From CAIKMD01 sp963729935 (GTDB taxonomy: Bacteria; Pseudomonadota; Alphaproteobacteria; ATCC43930; CGMCC-115725), in the NCBI GenBank assembly GCA_963729935.1, contig CAVSPW010000002.1, forward strand, positions 806,001 to 870,000: a DNA stretch of 64,000 nucleotides, read 5' to 3'. The notes under the pieces were generated by a model. It was not told the DNA's origin. It did no database searches and saw only the letters and a program-made list of their open reading frames with translations. Shown here piece by piece: positions 56,148-63,880 of this stretch. The position numbers were made by a program, and so were the translations under genes. Position 1 is the stretch's first letter; each line of letters starts with the position of its first letter.

Positions 56148-56240
56148 AGCGAAGCGCCCCCTGCCGGTGTGTCATTCTCTCGCGAGGAGGAGAGGTCCTG
56201 CCGCGTTCTGCTGGGAATTAGCGCGAAAGAGCCGGATCGC

Positions 56241-56801
56241 ATGGCCGAGGCCCTGATACGTGAAGCTGTCGCTGTCTTCCAAGACGAAGCGTCTTTGCAA
56301 GGCGCGGTGGCGGCGCTCCGTGACGCGGGTTTCGGACCGGATAAAGTTGCCCTTCTCGCGAGCTGCGAAACCGTCGAGAAGAAGCTCGGCCATCGTTTCC
56401 GGAAAGTTTCCGAGCTCGAGGACAATCTTGTCGCTCCGAGGGTGGCTTACTTGCCCGTGGAGGAAGCGACTGAGAATTTTCTGATCGGCGCCCTAACCTA
56501 TGTCGCGGCCAGCTTCGGCCTCATTCTTGCCAGCTCCAGCGGCCTCGCGCCCATGATTGTGGCGGCGACCGCCGCAGGCGGCGCCGTAGCGTCCGTTGGC
56601 GAAGCGCTTAAATGGCTGGCCGGACACGAGCACGGTCGTGCCTACGAGGAGCAACTTAAATGGGGCGGGCTGCTTTGGGTGCGCGTCGATAATGATCGTG
56701 ATGCCAGTATGGCCGTCGAACTGCTCCGTCGGCATGCCGGAAGCGATGTCCATCTCCATACGCTGAACGCATCCGCGCAGCTCCCGACGGCGCCTCGATA
56801 G
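56241..56801 (+). CDS. hypothetical stress-type protein with central hydrophobic region
   Basis: 186 residues. The N-terminal half (EAVAVFQDEASLQGAVAALRDAGFGPDKVALLA) resembles the ferredoxin-like start of general-stress/heat-induced proteins that sense or line the membrane; the middle (FLIGALTYVAASFGLILASSSGLAPMIVAATAAGGAVASV) is a Gly-rich hydrophobic hairpin; the end returns to WGGLLWVRVDNDRDASMAVELLRRHAGSDVHLH. The longer upstream frame lacks a ribosome site. Function unknown. Confidence 0.7.
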   Translation: MAEALIREAVAVFQDEASLQGAVAALRDAGFGPDKVALLASCETVEKKLGHRFRKVSELEDNLVAPRVAYLPVEEATENFLIGALTYVAASFGLILASSSGLAPMIVAATAAGGAVASVGEALKWLAGHEHGRAYEEQLKWGGLLWVRVDNDRDASMAVELLRRHAGSDVHLHTLNASAQLPTAPR

Positions 56802-57231
56802 CGGCGAGGCGCTGCAGCCGGCGCTAAATCCTCAACCCACAAATCGACGTCCATTCCACGCTGCCAGAACTCGCGGGACAAGGAAACTCGCTCGCAAACG
56901 CGCGAGACCAGAAAATCGCACATCTCCTTGGATTGGGTTTGATATTTTTCAATTAGCATCCTGAGTACGATCCGCGCACGGATATTGTCACGATCATAAA
57001 CCCTGGTGGGAGCCAGGCCAGGTAAGGGCCACTCTCGTTAACGCGGAACGGCCGCGGACGCTCTTCTATTTTCGCATTCACATCGGCCGGATTACGGGTC
57101 ACCATGCCAAGAAAGAAAAGAACGATGTCTAGAATCCCTCCCAGCTTTCGCCGCCGCGGGCGGGTGATCATGCGCTTGGCCCATAGGTGGCGGGGTACCG
57201 ACGTCCTCGGCCGCGCAGGTGCCCGATCGGC
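56802..57231. other. gap with two weak overlapping minus-strand ORFs
   Basis: A frame at 56953-57171 (MITRPRRRKLGGILDIVLFFLGMVTRNP) has one hydrophobic segment; its stop overlaps by a few bases an ATG at 56959 starting MLIEKYQTQSKEMCDFLVSRVCERVSLSREFW. The arrangement suggests coupling, but no ribosome site precedes the first, and the second runs into the antisense of the preceding gene. Left uncalled. Confidence 0.3.
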
Positions 57232-57324
57232 TTAGAATTCGCAGCGTAAGCCCACCAGCACGATCATCGCGATGACCTCGACGGGGGCGGCGGCCGAGAA
57301 CGACGGCCAATCCCAGCTGCGCAT
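57232..57324 (-). CDS. putative 30-residue small hydrophobic protein
   Basis: MRSWDWPSFSAAAPVEVIAM then IVLVGLRCEF. A canonical GGAGG lies 8 nt before the ATG. Amphipathic N-terminus followed by a short hydrophobic stretch. An FNR-type box at 57346-57359 lies just upstream, too close for a normal class II start, so its control is unclear. Coding status is inferred only from the ribosome site and composition. Confidence 0.35.
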   Translation of the reverse strand: MRSWDWPSFSAAAPVEVIAMIVLVGLRCEF

Positions 57325-57345
57325 TTCTGGATCCTCCAACGGAAA

Positions 57346-57359
57346 TTGATTTGGATCAA
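57346..57359. promoter_or_regulatory. FNR/FixK-type box
   Basis: TTGAT-TTGG-ATCAA, full consensus palindrome. No gene start lies at an ideal distance on either strand. The plus side leads within 65 bp to a degenerate copy (57396-57424) of the terminator region seen at 48941-48969, so this may be a decayed duplicate of the 48.85-48.97 kb locus. Confidence 0.6.
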
Positions 57360-57436
57360 CAAGCAGCGCGGCGGAAGACGCGATAAAGGCGCGCCACGTC
57401 CCCCCGCGCAGGGCGGTTCTTTTTGCCAGATTATAT

Positions 57437-57652
57437 TCAAACTCGAATGAAGCGACGCCGGTCAGTCAGCACATCGGTCGACAGCGTCTTAGTATGGGTT
57501 GGGTCGGAAGCGAGGAAGACGCGCGCATGCCAGAGGCCGTCGGGCCCGACGAAGGCATTCTTCACGATCCACTCAGTTCCGCCGTGCCCGAAGAGCCCAG
57601 GCTGCGTATCGCGGAATCGCTGTCCTGGTTTGACCGGTGACTCAGAACTCAT
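57437..57652 (-). CDS. conserved small hypothetical protein
   Basis: 71 residues: MSSESPVKPGQRFRDTQPGLF.. and WIVKNAFVGPDGLWHARVFLASDPTHTKTLSTDVL. It looks like a small single-domain beta-rich protein. A decayed second copy at 48975-49090 indicates the gene is duplicated in this genome. Role unknown. Confidence 0.55.
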   Translation of the reverse strand: MSSESPVKPGQRFRDTQPGLFGHGGTEWIVKNAFVGPDGLWHARVFLASDPTHTKTLSTDVLTDRRRFIRV

Positions 57653-57729
57653 GAAAATAGGTTACCACGCCGATGTCCTCTCGCGTCTGATGAAGGATGC
57701 AGGCCGTTCTACGAGTCTGTGAAGCCGTC

Positions 57730-59235
57730 TTAACGTTCGTGATCCGCCCTGGCCTCTTCTGCTTCGGCAGACGGAAGAGCGAAGCTGAAGATGGTGCCGC
57801 CTGCCGGGTTTCCTTCTGCCCAGATGCGGCCGCCATGCGTTTCGACAATCGAGCGACAGATTGATAGTCCGATCCCCATCCCGGTCGATTTGGTCGTCTG
57901 AAACGGCTCGAACAGCTTTTTTGCTAGGCTCGGCGCGAGCCCCGAACCCGTATCCGTCACGCGCACCAGGGCGTCGCCGCTCTCGCTTCGCGTATCGATC
58001 TTTAACACGCGGTCTCTCGACTGAGACATCGCCTCGATTGCATTCCTGACCAGGTTCAGGATCACCTGTTGAATCTGGACCTTGTCAACGAAGACGGATG
58101 GCACGTTCGGATCGAGATCGATCTGGGAGAGGACGCCTGCGCTGGTGGCCCCGATGAGAGCCAGCCCGACCGCCTCTTGGACCAGTGTATTGATATCTTC
58201 TCTCCGGCGCTCGATTTCGTGCTTCTGCACAAACTCGCGCAAGCGACGAATGACTTGCCCTGCCCGCTCGGCCTGCGCGGTGGCCTTCTCCATCGCTTCC
58301 TGAATACGCGAGACGGGTATCGGTTGGCTCTGCAAGAGCCGATGAGACGCCTGCAGATAATTGACGATCGCGGTGAGCGGCTGATTGAGCTCGTGGGCAA
58401 GGGTCGAGCCCATCTGACCCATTTCGCTCATGCGCGCCACATGGCTGAGTTCAGCTTGCAGTGTGGTCACCTCACGCTCCGCGTTTTTACGCGCGGTCAA
58501 GTCACGCACGAAACCGGTGAATATCCGGCGACCTTCCAGCAGGGCCTCGCCGACCGACAGTTCGATGGGAAAGGATGTGCCATCCTTGCGCAAACCCGTG
58601 ACGACACGACCGATGCCGATGATTCGCCGCTCACCCGTCTCCAAATAATGCGAGAGATAACCGTCGTGGCGTTCCTGGTACGGCGATGGCATCAGAATTT
58701 TCACATTCTGACCGATCGCATCGCTTGCTGCATAACCGAACATACGTTCGGCGGAGGGGCTGAAAGTTTCGATCGTGCCGCGCTCATCGATCACTACCAT
58801 CGCGTCCTTAACGGTCTCGAGTACAGTGCGAAACCGCGCCTCGCCCTCCCGCAGACCTTGAGCTGCCATGTCATTGGCGCGCACGTCCTGAACGATTGAG
58901 AGACGGTGAACGCCTCCCAAATCCGCCAGCGTGGAGGTTACGCGCACATGAATTGGCGTCCCGTCCTTGTGGAGATACCGTTTCTCCATCGAATAGCTCG
59001 GAATCTCGCCGCTCAGCAGCCGCGCGAACAGCGTCTCGTCGCATTCGACATCGTCGGGATGGGTCAGGTCACGGTATCGGCGGCGCAAAAGCTCGTCGCG
59101 GTCATAGCCGAGCAATTCGCAAAAGCGGCGATTGACCTCGACCAAATGTCCTTCGGGGGTCACCCACTTGATACCGAGCCCAGCCTCCTCGAAGAGAAGC
59201 CGGTATCGATCATCGCTGCCGGAGGCGTGTTCCAT
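57730..59235 (-). CDS. FixL-like PAS-PAS sensor histidine kinase
   Basis: 501 residues. PAS1 about 10-120 (YRLLFEEAGLGIKWVTPEGHLVEVN, PAC LHKDGTPIHVRVTSTL); PAS2 about 130-255 is FixL-like: VIDERGTIETFSPSAERMFGY, MPSPYQERHDGYLSHYLETGERRIIGIGR. His190 matches the haem His of BjFixL (His200) and the Arg of GIGR matches distal Arg220. HisKA with His281 (LAHELNQPLTAI), then HATPase boxes NLVRNAIEAM, DTGSGL and TGMGIGLSI. It has no membrane helix, so it is soluble like BjFixL. No response regulator lies adjacent. Oxygen sensing is inferred; haem binding is not proven. Confidence 0.85.
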   Translation of the reverse strand: MEHASGSDDRYRLLFEEAGLGIKWVTPEGHLVEVNRRFCELLGYDRDELLRRRYRDLTHPDDVECDETLFARLLSGEIPSYSMEKRYLHKDGTPIHVRVTSTLADLGGVHRLSIVQDVRANDMAAQGLREGEARFRTVLETVKDAMVVIDERGTIETFSPSAERMFGYAASDAIGQNVKILMPSPYQERHDGYLSHYLETGERRIIGIGRVVTGLRKDGTSFPIELSVGEALLEGRRIFTGFVRDLTARKNAEREVTTLQAELSHVARMSEMGQMGSTLAHELNQPLTAIVNYLQASHRLLQSQPIPVSRIQEAMEKATAQAERAGQVIRRLREFVQKHEIERRREDINTLVQEAVGLALIGATSAGVLSQIDLDPNVPSVFVDKVQIQQVILNLVRNAIEAMSQSRDRVLKIDTRSESGDALVRVTDTGSGLAPSLAKKLFEPFQTTKSTGMGIGLSICRSIVETHGGRIWAEGNPAGGTIFSFALPSAEAEEARADHER

Positions 59236-59269
59236 GGGTTCCCGCGGTTTGCCTGGATTTTCGAAGGGT

Positions 59270-59521
59270 CTATCTTCCCGATCTACACATCGGACTCTTC
59301 CCGGGATGTTTCACCCCCTGAGCTGCCGGCGCGGAGGCTGGGCGGATTAGCTGATCAAATTGAGAGGGTTCTGAACGGCGCATGAAGCCGCTAATCGCCG
59401 CGAGAACATCTGTGACCGTGATGCCATCGGCCCGCATGAGAGCCTGTGCAATCGGGTCCGAAAGCAGATCGGCAACATGCGGCTCGCAGTCACCATTCGC
59501 CCACGGACTTTGCTTCCTCAT
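59270..59521 (-). CDS. small hypothetical protein upstream of the FixL-like kinase
   Basis: 83 residues from MRKQSPWANG (an ATG at 59554 would add 11). The core HVADLLSDPIAQALMRADGITVTDVLAAISGFMRR resembles short helical proteins common in rhizobial stress loci. It ends 35 bp before the kinase start and may be co-transcribed. Function unknown. Confidence 0.5.
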   Translation of the reverse strand: MRKQSPWANGDCEPHVADLLSDPIAQALMRADGITVTDVLAAISGFMRRSEPSQFDQLIRPASAPAAQGVKHPGKSPMCRSGR

Positions 59522-59693
59522 TTGAGCTGCTCCGGAACTTTGGTGGCTCATCACGTGGGTATCGTCGGACGGTCATTGCCGTTTCTTAGAACGCCCGAAG
59601 AACGCTTTCAGCAACCTCGGCCCTTCATGCTTTGGTGAGCTTGTCTGGAATCCTCTCCTTGAAGACGCTGCTCGGGAATGTCGAAGGATCTCT

Positions 59694-60077
59694 TCAGGAT
59701 TTCGTCGCCTGCTCCCGGAAGGGAACGGCGGCACCGCTCATGATGCTGATCATGCGGCTGCTAAGCTTGTTCGCCTCATCCACGCACTGGGCAGCGGCCT
59801 TATCCGTGAACTCCTTCTGGCACTCCAACAGATCGCCCGGGTTCCGGCAGGCCGTAAGGGCCGTCCAGGCATCGATGTTGGCTTGAAGGCGCATCTGCGA
59901 AAATGTCAGCATCTCCTGCGCGAGCTCGAAGGTGCCTTTCATCATCGACGAGCTGGATTGTGCCCAGCTATCCAAGGCGTTGGCGCCACCGCCCACCCAA
60001 GAGCCGAAATCCGGCATCAGCCCAATTCCTGCCTTCGTAGCTTTAGACTTCTCCGATGCCGCGCCGTGATCTGTCAT
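59694..60077 (-). CDS. phasin-family protein
   Basis: 127 residues, ATG 60077 following GGGAGACA. The helical region SSMMKGTFELAQEMLTFSQMRLQANIDAWTALTACRNPGDLLECQKEFTDKAAAQCVDEANKLS fits the Phasin_2 pattern: amphipathic coiled coil with the NPGDLLECQKEF block. Phasins coat polyhydroxybutyrate granules or act as stress chaperones. No PHB synthesis gene is adjacent. Confidence 0.82.
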   Translation of the reverse strand: MTDHGAASEKSKATKAGIGLMPDFGSWVGGGANALDSWAQSSSSMMKGTFELAQEMLTFSQMRLQANIDAWTALTACRNPGDLLECQKEFTDKAAAQCVDEANKLSSRMISIMSGAAVPFREQATKS

Positions 60078-60474
60078 GGATGTCTCCCTCTTTCAGAGTT
60101 GAATGCGGTTTGCTTGAAACGGCACTTTCACCTTGAAGCGGCGAGATGGCGACAAGCGAACCTATTCGCCTGCCAGATTTCGATGCCGTGGGGTTGTTTG
60201 CGCCGATCGCGAACCATGGTCTCCGCCTGTGACTAAGCGCGGAACTCCAGCTCCGCGCCAGAAGCCGCCCAGCGCATTGATCTCGTTACGAAAGTTTAGG
60301 ATGTCGTGGGGGCGGGGTAGGCTCAAACGCAATTTCACAAGCGTTGACATCGCAGCCCCCATGGTCGCGAAGGGCGTGAGCGCAAGCCTCCTTCAGCGTC
60401 ATGGAGGTCTTCGTCTTCCGAGCTAACGGTCCCAGCAACGTCGTCGCCACTAATTGATGAACGATACACCCTTT

Positions 60475-60584
60475 GTTGTACGGTAGCGAACAAAAATATT
60501 GAAAAACGCTTATTCCGATTGGCCCCACGGAATTGGCCTAAGACGGCGTTCAGAGGGCGTCTTCAGCGTTGTACGGCAGCGTAC
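60475..60584. promoter_or_regulatory. two copies of a GTTGTACGGyAGCGwAC site upstream of the Crp/Fnr gene
   Basis: 60475-60491 and 60568-60584 are 17-mers differing at two positions; the second contains the palindrome GTACG-GCAG-CGTAC. They lie 93 bp apart and 170-280 bp before the Crp/Fnr start, so they may be operators. The wider gap 60078-60752 also holds a doubtful 38-codon minus ORF at 60286-60402 (MTLKEACAHALRDHGG) and nothing else recognised. Confidence 0.45.
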
Positions 60585-60752
60585 CGCGAGAGCTGGCGCT
60601 CGCTGGCATAGTGCCGCACATCGCGTGCAGGTCTAACGCTTCCTTGTAAGCGCCCCAGGAGAGGCGCATGTGTCCCTCATCACCCGCCGTAATGTTGGGC
60701 GCGGTTGATTGAGAGAGGGGCGCGCTCTTGCCCGCTTTGAGCTGGAGCGCAC

Positions 60753-61469
60753 ATGAAACTTCGTGCCGATGCCCGCCCCGATCAGCCTCGCAATCGGCTT
60801 CTAGCCGCCATGCTGGCCACTGAATTCAAGCGCCTTCAGCCGAACCTAGAGCTTGTCGAACTGCCCGTTCGTCAAATCATTTCGCGGGCCGACTGTGCCA
60901 TCACACATGCCTATTTTATCGAGGACGGACTCGTCGCGATTGTTCAGCATTTGATCGACGGCGCAGCAATCGAGGTTGGGCTCATCGGCAGGGAAGGATT
61001 CGTCGGGATTCCCATCGTACTAGGGGCACGGACGAGTCCGGCTGAAGCCAATGTTCTGCTCAAGACCTCTGCGTTCCGGATAACGGCAAAAGCCTTGCGG
61101 GAGGCCGTGCAACGTAGCAAGCAGCTTAATTCGTTGCTGCTTCGCTATATCCATGCGCTTCATATTCAGGTGACCCAAGCGGCGGCATGTAACTGCCAAC
61201 ACAATTTACAGCAGAGGCTCGCGCGTTTCCTGTTGTCCGCCCTTGACTGTGCCGATAGCGGCGAATTGGGCATGAGCCATGAATATCTCGCGATGATGCT
61301 CGGCCGGCGGCGGGCCGGCGTAACGGTCGCGCTAGGTACGATGCGGAGTTCGGGCCTGATCAAGACTTCTCAGGCACGCATTCAGGTTGTCGATCGGCGG
61401 GGGCTGGAGAAAGCTGCTTGCGAATGCTACCGCGTGGTTCGGGACGAATATCGACGGTTGCTTCCGTAA
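60753..61469 (+). CDS. Crp/Fnr-family transcriptional regulator
   Basis: 238 residues. Cyclic-nucleotide-type beta-roll (VELPVRQIISRADCAITHAYFIEDGLVAIVQHLIDGAAIEVGLIGREGFVGIPIVLG) and C-terminal HTH_Crp (MSHEYLAMMLGRRRAGVTVALGTMRSSGLIK). There is no N-terminal four-Cys cluster, so it is not a classical oxygen-sensing Fnr; the HTH recognition helix (RRRAGVTVALGTM) also differs from the FixK/Fnr E-x-x-S-R pattern, so it probably does not bind the TTGAT-N4-ATCAA boxes. Repeated GTACG sites upstream may be its own operators. Confidence 0.85.
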   Translation: MKLRADARPDQPRNRLLAAMLATEFKRLQPNLELVELPVRQIISRADCAITHAYFIEDGLVAIVQHLIDGAAIEVGLIGREGFVGIPIVLGARTSPAEANVLLKTSAFRITAKALREAVQRSKQLNSLLLRYIHALHIQVTQAAACNCQHNLQQRLARFLLSALDCADSGELGMSHEYLAMMLGRRRAGVTVALGTMRSSGLIKTSQARIQVVDRRGLEKAACECYRVVRDEYRRLLP

Positions 61470-61477
61470 GTAATCGC

Positions 61478-61705
61478 GTGATTCTTTTCGGCGTAAGACG
61501 CGCGATTTGGCGACGCTCGTCGTCTTCGGCACAAAGGAAGAGAAGGGCTAGCCGCCTCGGAATCATTCTTACCATAGTCGGCGTTCTGCTCGCATTGGGA
61601 GCCGCCGCAGTTGGCCTTACGGACCTCGCCGTTCTTCCCTTCGTCGCGGCGTTGCATTTTCACGAAACGTTTCTCTACTGGGTGAACATCGTCTGGCGCC
61701 TGTGA
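61478..61705 (+). CDS. putative small membrane protein
   Basis: An open frame with a possible GTG start at 61478. A basic N-terminus (RRAIWRRSSSSAQRKRRASR) leads to one or two helices (LGIILTIVGVLLALGAAAVGLTDLAVLPFVAALHFHETFLYWVNIVW). No ribosome site stands out, so the start is uncertain. Function unknown. Confidence 0.4.
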   Translation: MILFGVRRAIWRRSSSSAQRKRRASRLGIILTIVGVLLALGAAAVGLTDLAVLPFVAALHFHETFLYWVNIVWRL

Positions 61706-61831
61706 TCGAGACCGTTCGCATGGGGCGCCCTGGGCCTTCCGACCTCCTTGCCCATAAAACCAAATGAGAACATATTTCCCGCGACCCCTCGGGCATCGAG
61801 GAAATATCGGTTTAAGCACGAGGAGGACGAC

Positions 61832-62056
61832 TTGCGGTTAGCTCACCTGGCAATCATTAGCGTCATCGGTCTGGCCATTGCTCCGCTACCGGCAGCAGCG
61901 TTCATTGGTGGCGCAAACGGAATGAACGATCGAACCTCACCGAGCATTGTGGAGGTCGCCGTCAAATGCGGGCCGCATGCACAGTACGTTCGCTGACACC
62001 GGGACCGGAACGGCCATTACATCAAGGGCCACTGTGTTCGCGATCGCCGCCGCTAG
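61832..62056 (+). pseudogene. small secreted Cys/His-rich protein with an in-frame TGA
   Basis: A TTG start at 61832 is supported by AGGAGGA 5 nt before it. The product has a signal peptide (LAHLAIISVIGLAIAPLPAAAF) and a mature part ending VKCGPHAQYVR, then TGA (61994-61996), then in the same frame HRDRNGHYIKGHCVRDRRR and TAG. The C-terminal pattern resembles small secreted Gly/Cys proteins in which a Trp occupies the TGA position, so this looks like a TGG-to-TGA nonsense change. Readthrough is possible but not shown. Confidence 0.5.
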
Positions 62057-62366
62057 TACTCATCGCTGCTAGAGTACGCGGCTCCGACCTCTCTGCTCAG
62101 GCCCTTCCTATCAAAGCCGGGATCGCCGCCGCTCTCTTGATCACGTCGACCTCTTTGCCTATCGCGACGGCTTCTAGCGGCAAGATCATCGACGTGCGAA
62201 AGGAAAGGATGCGGCTGGCATCGGCTGGGCGCCCAAGGAAACTCGGGTCGGGAACGCACCCAATTCCCAATGGCCCCACCCTCGCCGATGCCGAGATCGA
62301 CAAGTAGCTTGTCGACCGCGCCTCACTGTAGCGGGCTGAATTTCGCCCAGATGGGACCGCCTCAGA
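62057..62366. other. intergenic, no supported gene
   Basis: A plus-strand frame to 62307 (IKAGIAAALLITSTSLPIATASSGKIIDVRKERMRLASAG) has a signal-like stretch but no start with a ribosome site. No hairpin terminator or FNR-type site was found. Confidence 0.3.
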
Positions 62367-62537
62367 TCAGAGGCTGCTGCTGACGGTGTTGAATGTGGTG
62401 TTTAGGTTGGTGCCAACCGCCGAGACGCCGACAATGATGGCGACCGCGATGAGCGACGCAATCAGACCGTATTCGATCGCGGTGACGCCAGAGCGATCCT
62501 TGAACAGGCGACTGATAATCGGAAAAATCATCATCAT
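62367..62537 (-). CDS. Flp/Fap-type IVb pilin
   Basis: 56 residues, start 62537 preceded by AAGGAG. MMMIFPIISRLFKDRSGVTAIEYGLIASLIAVAI has the class IVb prepilin pattern: short leader, Gly before the cleavage point, then T-A-I-E-Y-G-L-I-A with the conserved Glu-Tyr, and a small polar tail (NTTFNTVSSSL). Assembled into Flp pili by a Tad system, whose other genes are not in the window. Confidence 0.9.
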   Translation of the reverse strand: MMMIFPIISRLFKDRSGVTAIEYGLIASLIAVAIIVGVSAVGTNLNTTFNTVSSSL

Positions 62538-62792
62538 CGTATGGCTCCTTCAAATCGAAAAACCCTTTGGTAGGGATGGCCATAGGAAAGCGCACCCCTC
62601 TTAAAATGGAGTCACGGTTATGCTGCGCGAGTTGGCGGGCCCGATCGCAAACTGACAAAAGTAATCCCCGCCGCGAGAATCGCGCCGCGGGGCACTACTC
62701 TGAGCGAGCCCCTGGAGATCATCGGGCTCGGCATATCCTGGGGCGCCGCGTTATAGAACCGTGAGCCGCAAAACCGCTGCCGCGATCAAGCA

Positions 62793-62903
62793 ATGCGAGC
62801 CCTGCCCGATCTGCGCGCGGGCGACGGCGAGCCGTGCCCGCACCCCAAGGCTGACGAGGAAGGGTGTTGTCCGTACTACGATCCCGATTGGGAGCGCCCA
62901 TAG
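62793..62903 (+). CDS. possible small Cys/Pro-rich peptide
   Basis: 36 residues: MRALPDLRAG, then DGEPCPHPKADEEGCCPYYDPDWERP. A related sequence with the same GEPCPHP-x-ADE-x-GC-x-P-x-Y pattern occurs at 63245-63325. An overlapping frame from GTG 62761 (KQCEPCPICAR) suggests a frameshift may have joined CPIC to this motif in the ancestor. Possibly a metal-binding peptide; coding status is uncertain. Confidence 0.35.
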   Translation: MRALPDLRAGDGEPCPHPKADEEGCCPYYDPDWERP

Positions 62904-62972
62904 GTGATCGCCGACGCGCCCTCACATTTTCGTGGCGTGACGAGAATACCAATTGAGAGCATTATTTGCGGC

Positions 62973-63182
62973 ATGGCAGCACGATCCACGTTTTTTATTG
63001 GCGTTAGTCTCGCGCTTTCGTCATGCGCGGGCTTTGGTCAATGCCCCGGCTACGGTCCCTGCACCGGGAAAGTGATCGCAAGTCCCTACGATCAGGCGGA
63101 CCTTTACTTGGACGCACAAGGGTTCCCGCTGCCCGGTTGGGCCGCCATGAAATACGGGCCTGAAAGTGACGGCTCCAGATAA
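62973..63182 (+). CDS. small putative lipoprotein
   Basis: 69 residues from MAARSTFFIGVSLALSSC; LALSSC is an acceptable lipobox with Cys18 as the lipid site. The mature chain has Cys pairs (GQCPGYGPCTGKVI) and ends GWAAMKYGPESDGSR. Location: probably outer membrane or periplasm. Family not recognised. Confidence 0.55.
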   Translation: MAARSTFFIGVSLALSSCAGFGQCPGYGPCTGKVIASPYDQADLYLDAQGFPLPGWAAMKYGPESDGSR

Positions 63183-63244
63183 CTGTGGAGCCGGTATCGC
63201 GTTTTGCTCCAATTGGCCCCGCGCGAGATCCTGCCTAGCATCTG

Positions 63245-63325
63245 GCGAAGGCGAGCCGTGCCCGCATCCGAGGGCTGACGAAGGGGGCTGCTTTCCGTTT
63301 TATGGTCCCAAAGCGCACCGCTAAC
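63245..63325 (+). pseudogene. fragment related to the Cys/Pro-rich peptide at 62793
   Basis: GEGEPCPHPRADEGGCFPFYGP then KAHR and stop. The frame is open further upstream (CGAGIAFCSNWPRARSC) but has no start codon. Either a remnant of a duplicated small gene or the end of one with an unrecognised start. Confidence 0.35.
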
Positions 63326-63357
63326 GCGCATCGGCGAAAAAGAAGCCTCGCCGGGTG

Positions 63358-63519
63358 TCAGCGCTCGTCGCCCTGACGGTCTAGCGCTTCCGCTAGCTCG
63401 GCGAGAGTAAGCGCAGCTTCCGCGACCTGGCGTTTCAGCATGAGATCGTCGATAGCGTGCGCAGCGACGCGCAAACGGCGAGACATCTCTCGCAACTCGA
63501 GTGGCGTTAGGGTAGGCAT
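63358..63519 (-). CDS. small helical hypothetical protein
   Basis: 53 residues: MPTLTPLELREMSRRLRVAAHAIDDLMLKRQ, then VAEAALTLAELAEALDRQGDER. Charged amphipathic helices, like short conserved proteins common in Bradyrhizobium-type genomes. The ATG at 63726 upstream would add a stretch without support. Function unknown. Confidence 0.5.
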   Translation of the reverse strand: MPTLTPLELREMSRRLRVAAHAIDDLMLKRQVAEAALTLAELAEALDRQGDER

Positions 63520-63724
63520 CGTCGCCCCGCTTAACGTTCTTGTGTAGGCGCGGCGCCGGGCCTTGATGCAGCCGCATGGCGCGTACTCCAGGTCCCTATT
63601 CGGGGCCGCGAAAGGCAGCATTCTACCGCACCGGGCGCACAAGGAAAGTGGGTGCGGACATTGCGTTAGATCAAGGCAGCGCCACCGTCTCCGACTGAAA
63701 CTTACGACTACGGAAAACGGAATC

Positions 63725-63880
63725 ATGGATGCGAAAGCCCTGCGCGAGCGCGCGGCCCAATATCGTCGCCGCGCCGAAGAAGCCGCAGACGCGGCGGTGA
63801 AGGATTCGCTCTTGCTGCTCGCCGAGATCGACGAGGAAGAGGGCAGCCGCGACGAAAGGCCGCCGGACCACAGTAACTAG
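63725..63880 (+). CDS. small helical hypothetical protein
   Basis: 51 residues: MDAKALRERAAQYRRRAEEAADAAVKDSLLLLAEIDEEEGSRDERPPDHSN. A short coiled-coil protein of a type repeated in rhizobial genomes. A half-conserved FNR-like site (TTGCG-TTAG-ATCAA, 63661-63674) precedes it by about 50 bp. 63881-64000 holds nothing recognised. Confidence 0.5.
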   Translation: MDAKALRERAAQYRRRAEEAADAAVKDSLLLLAEIDEEEGSRDERPPDHSN

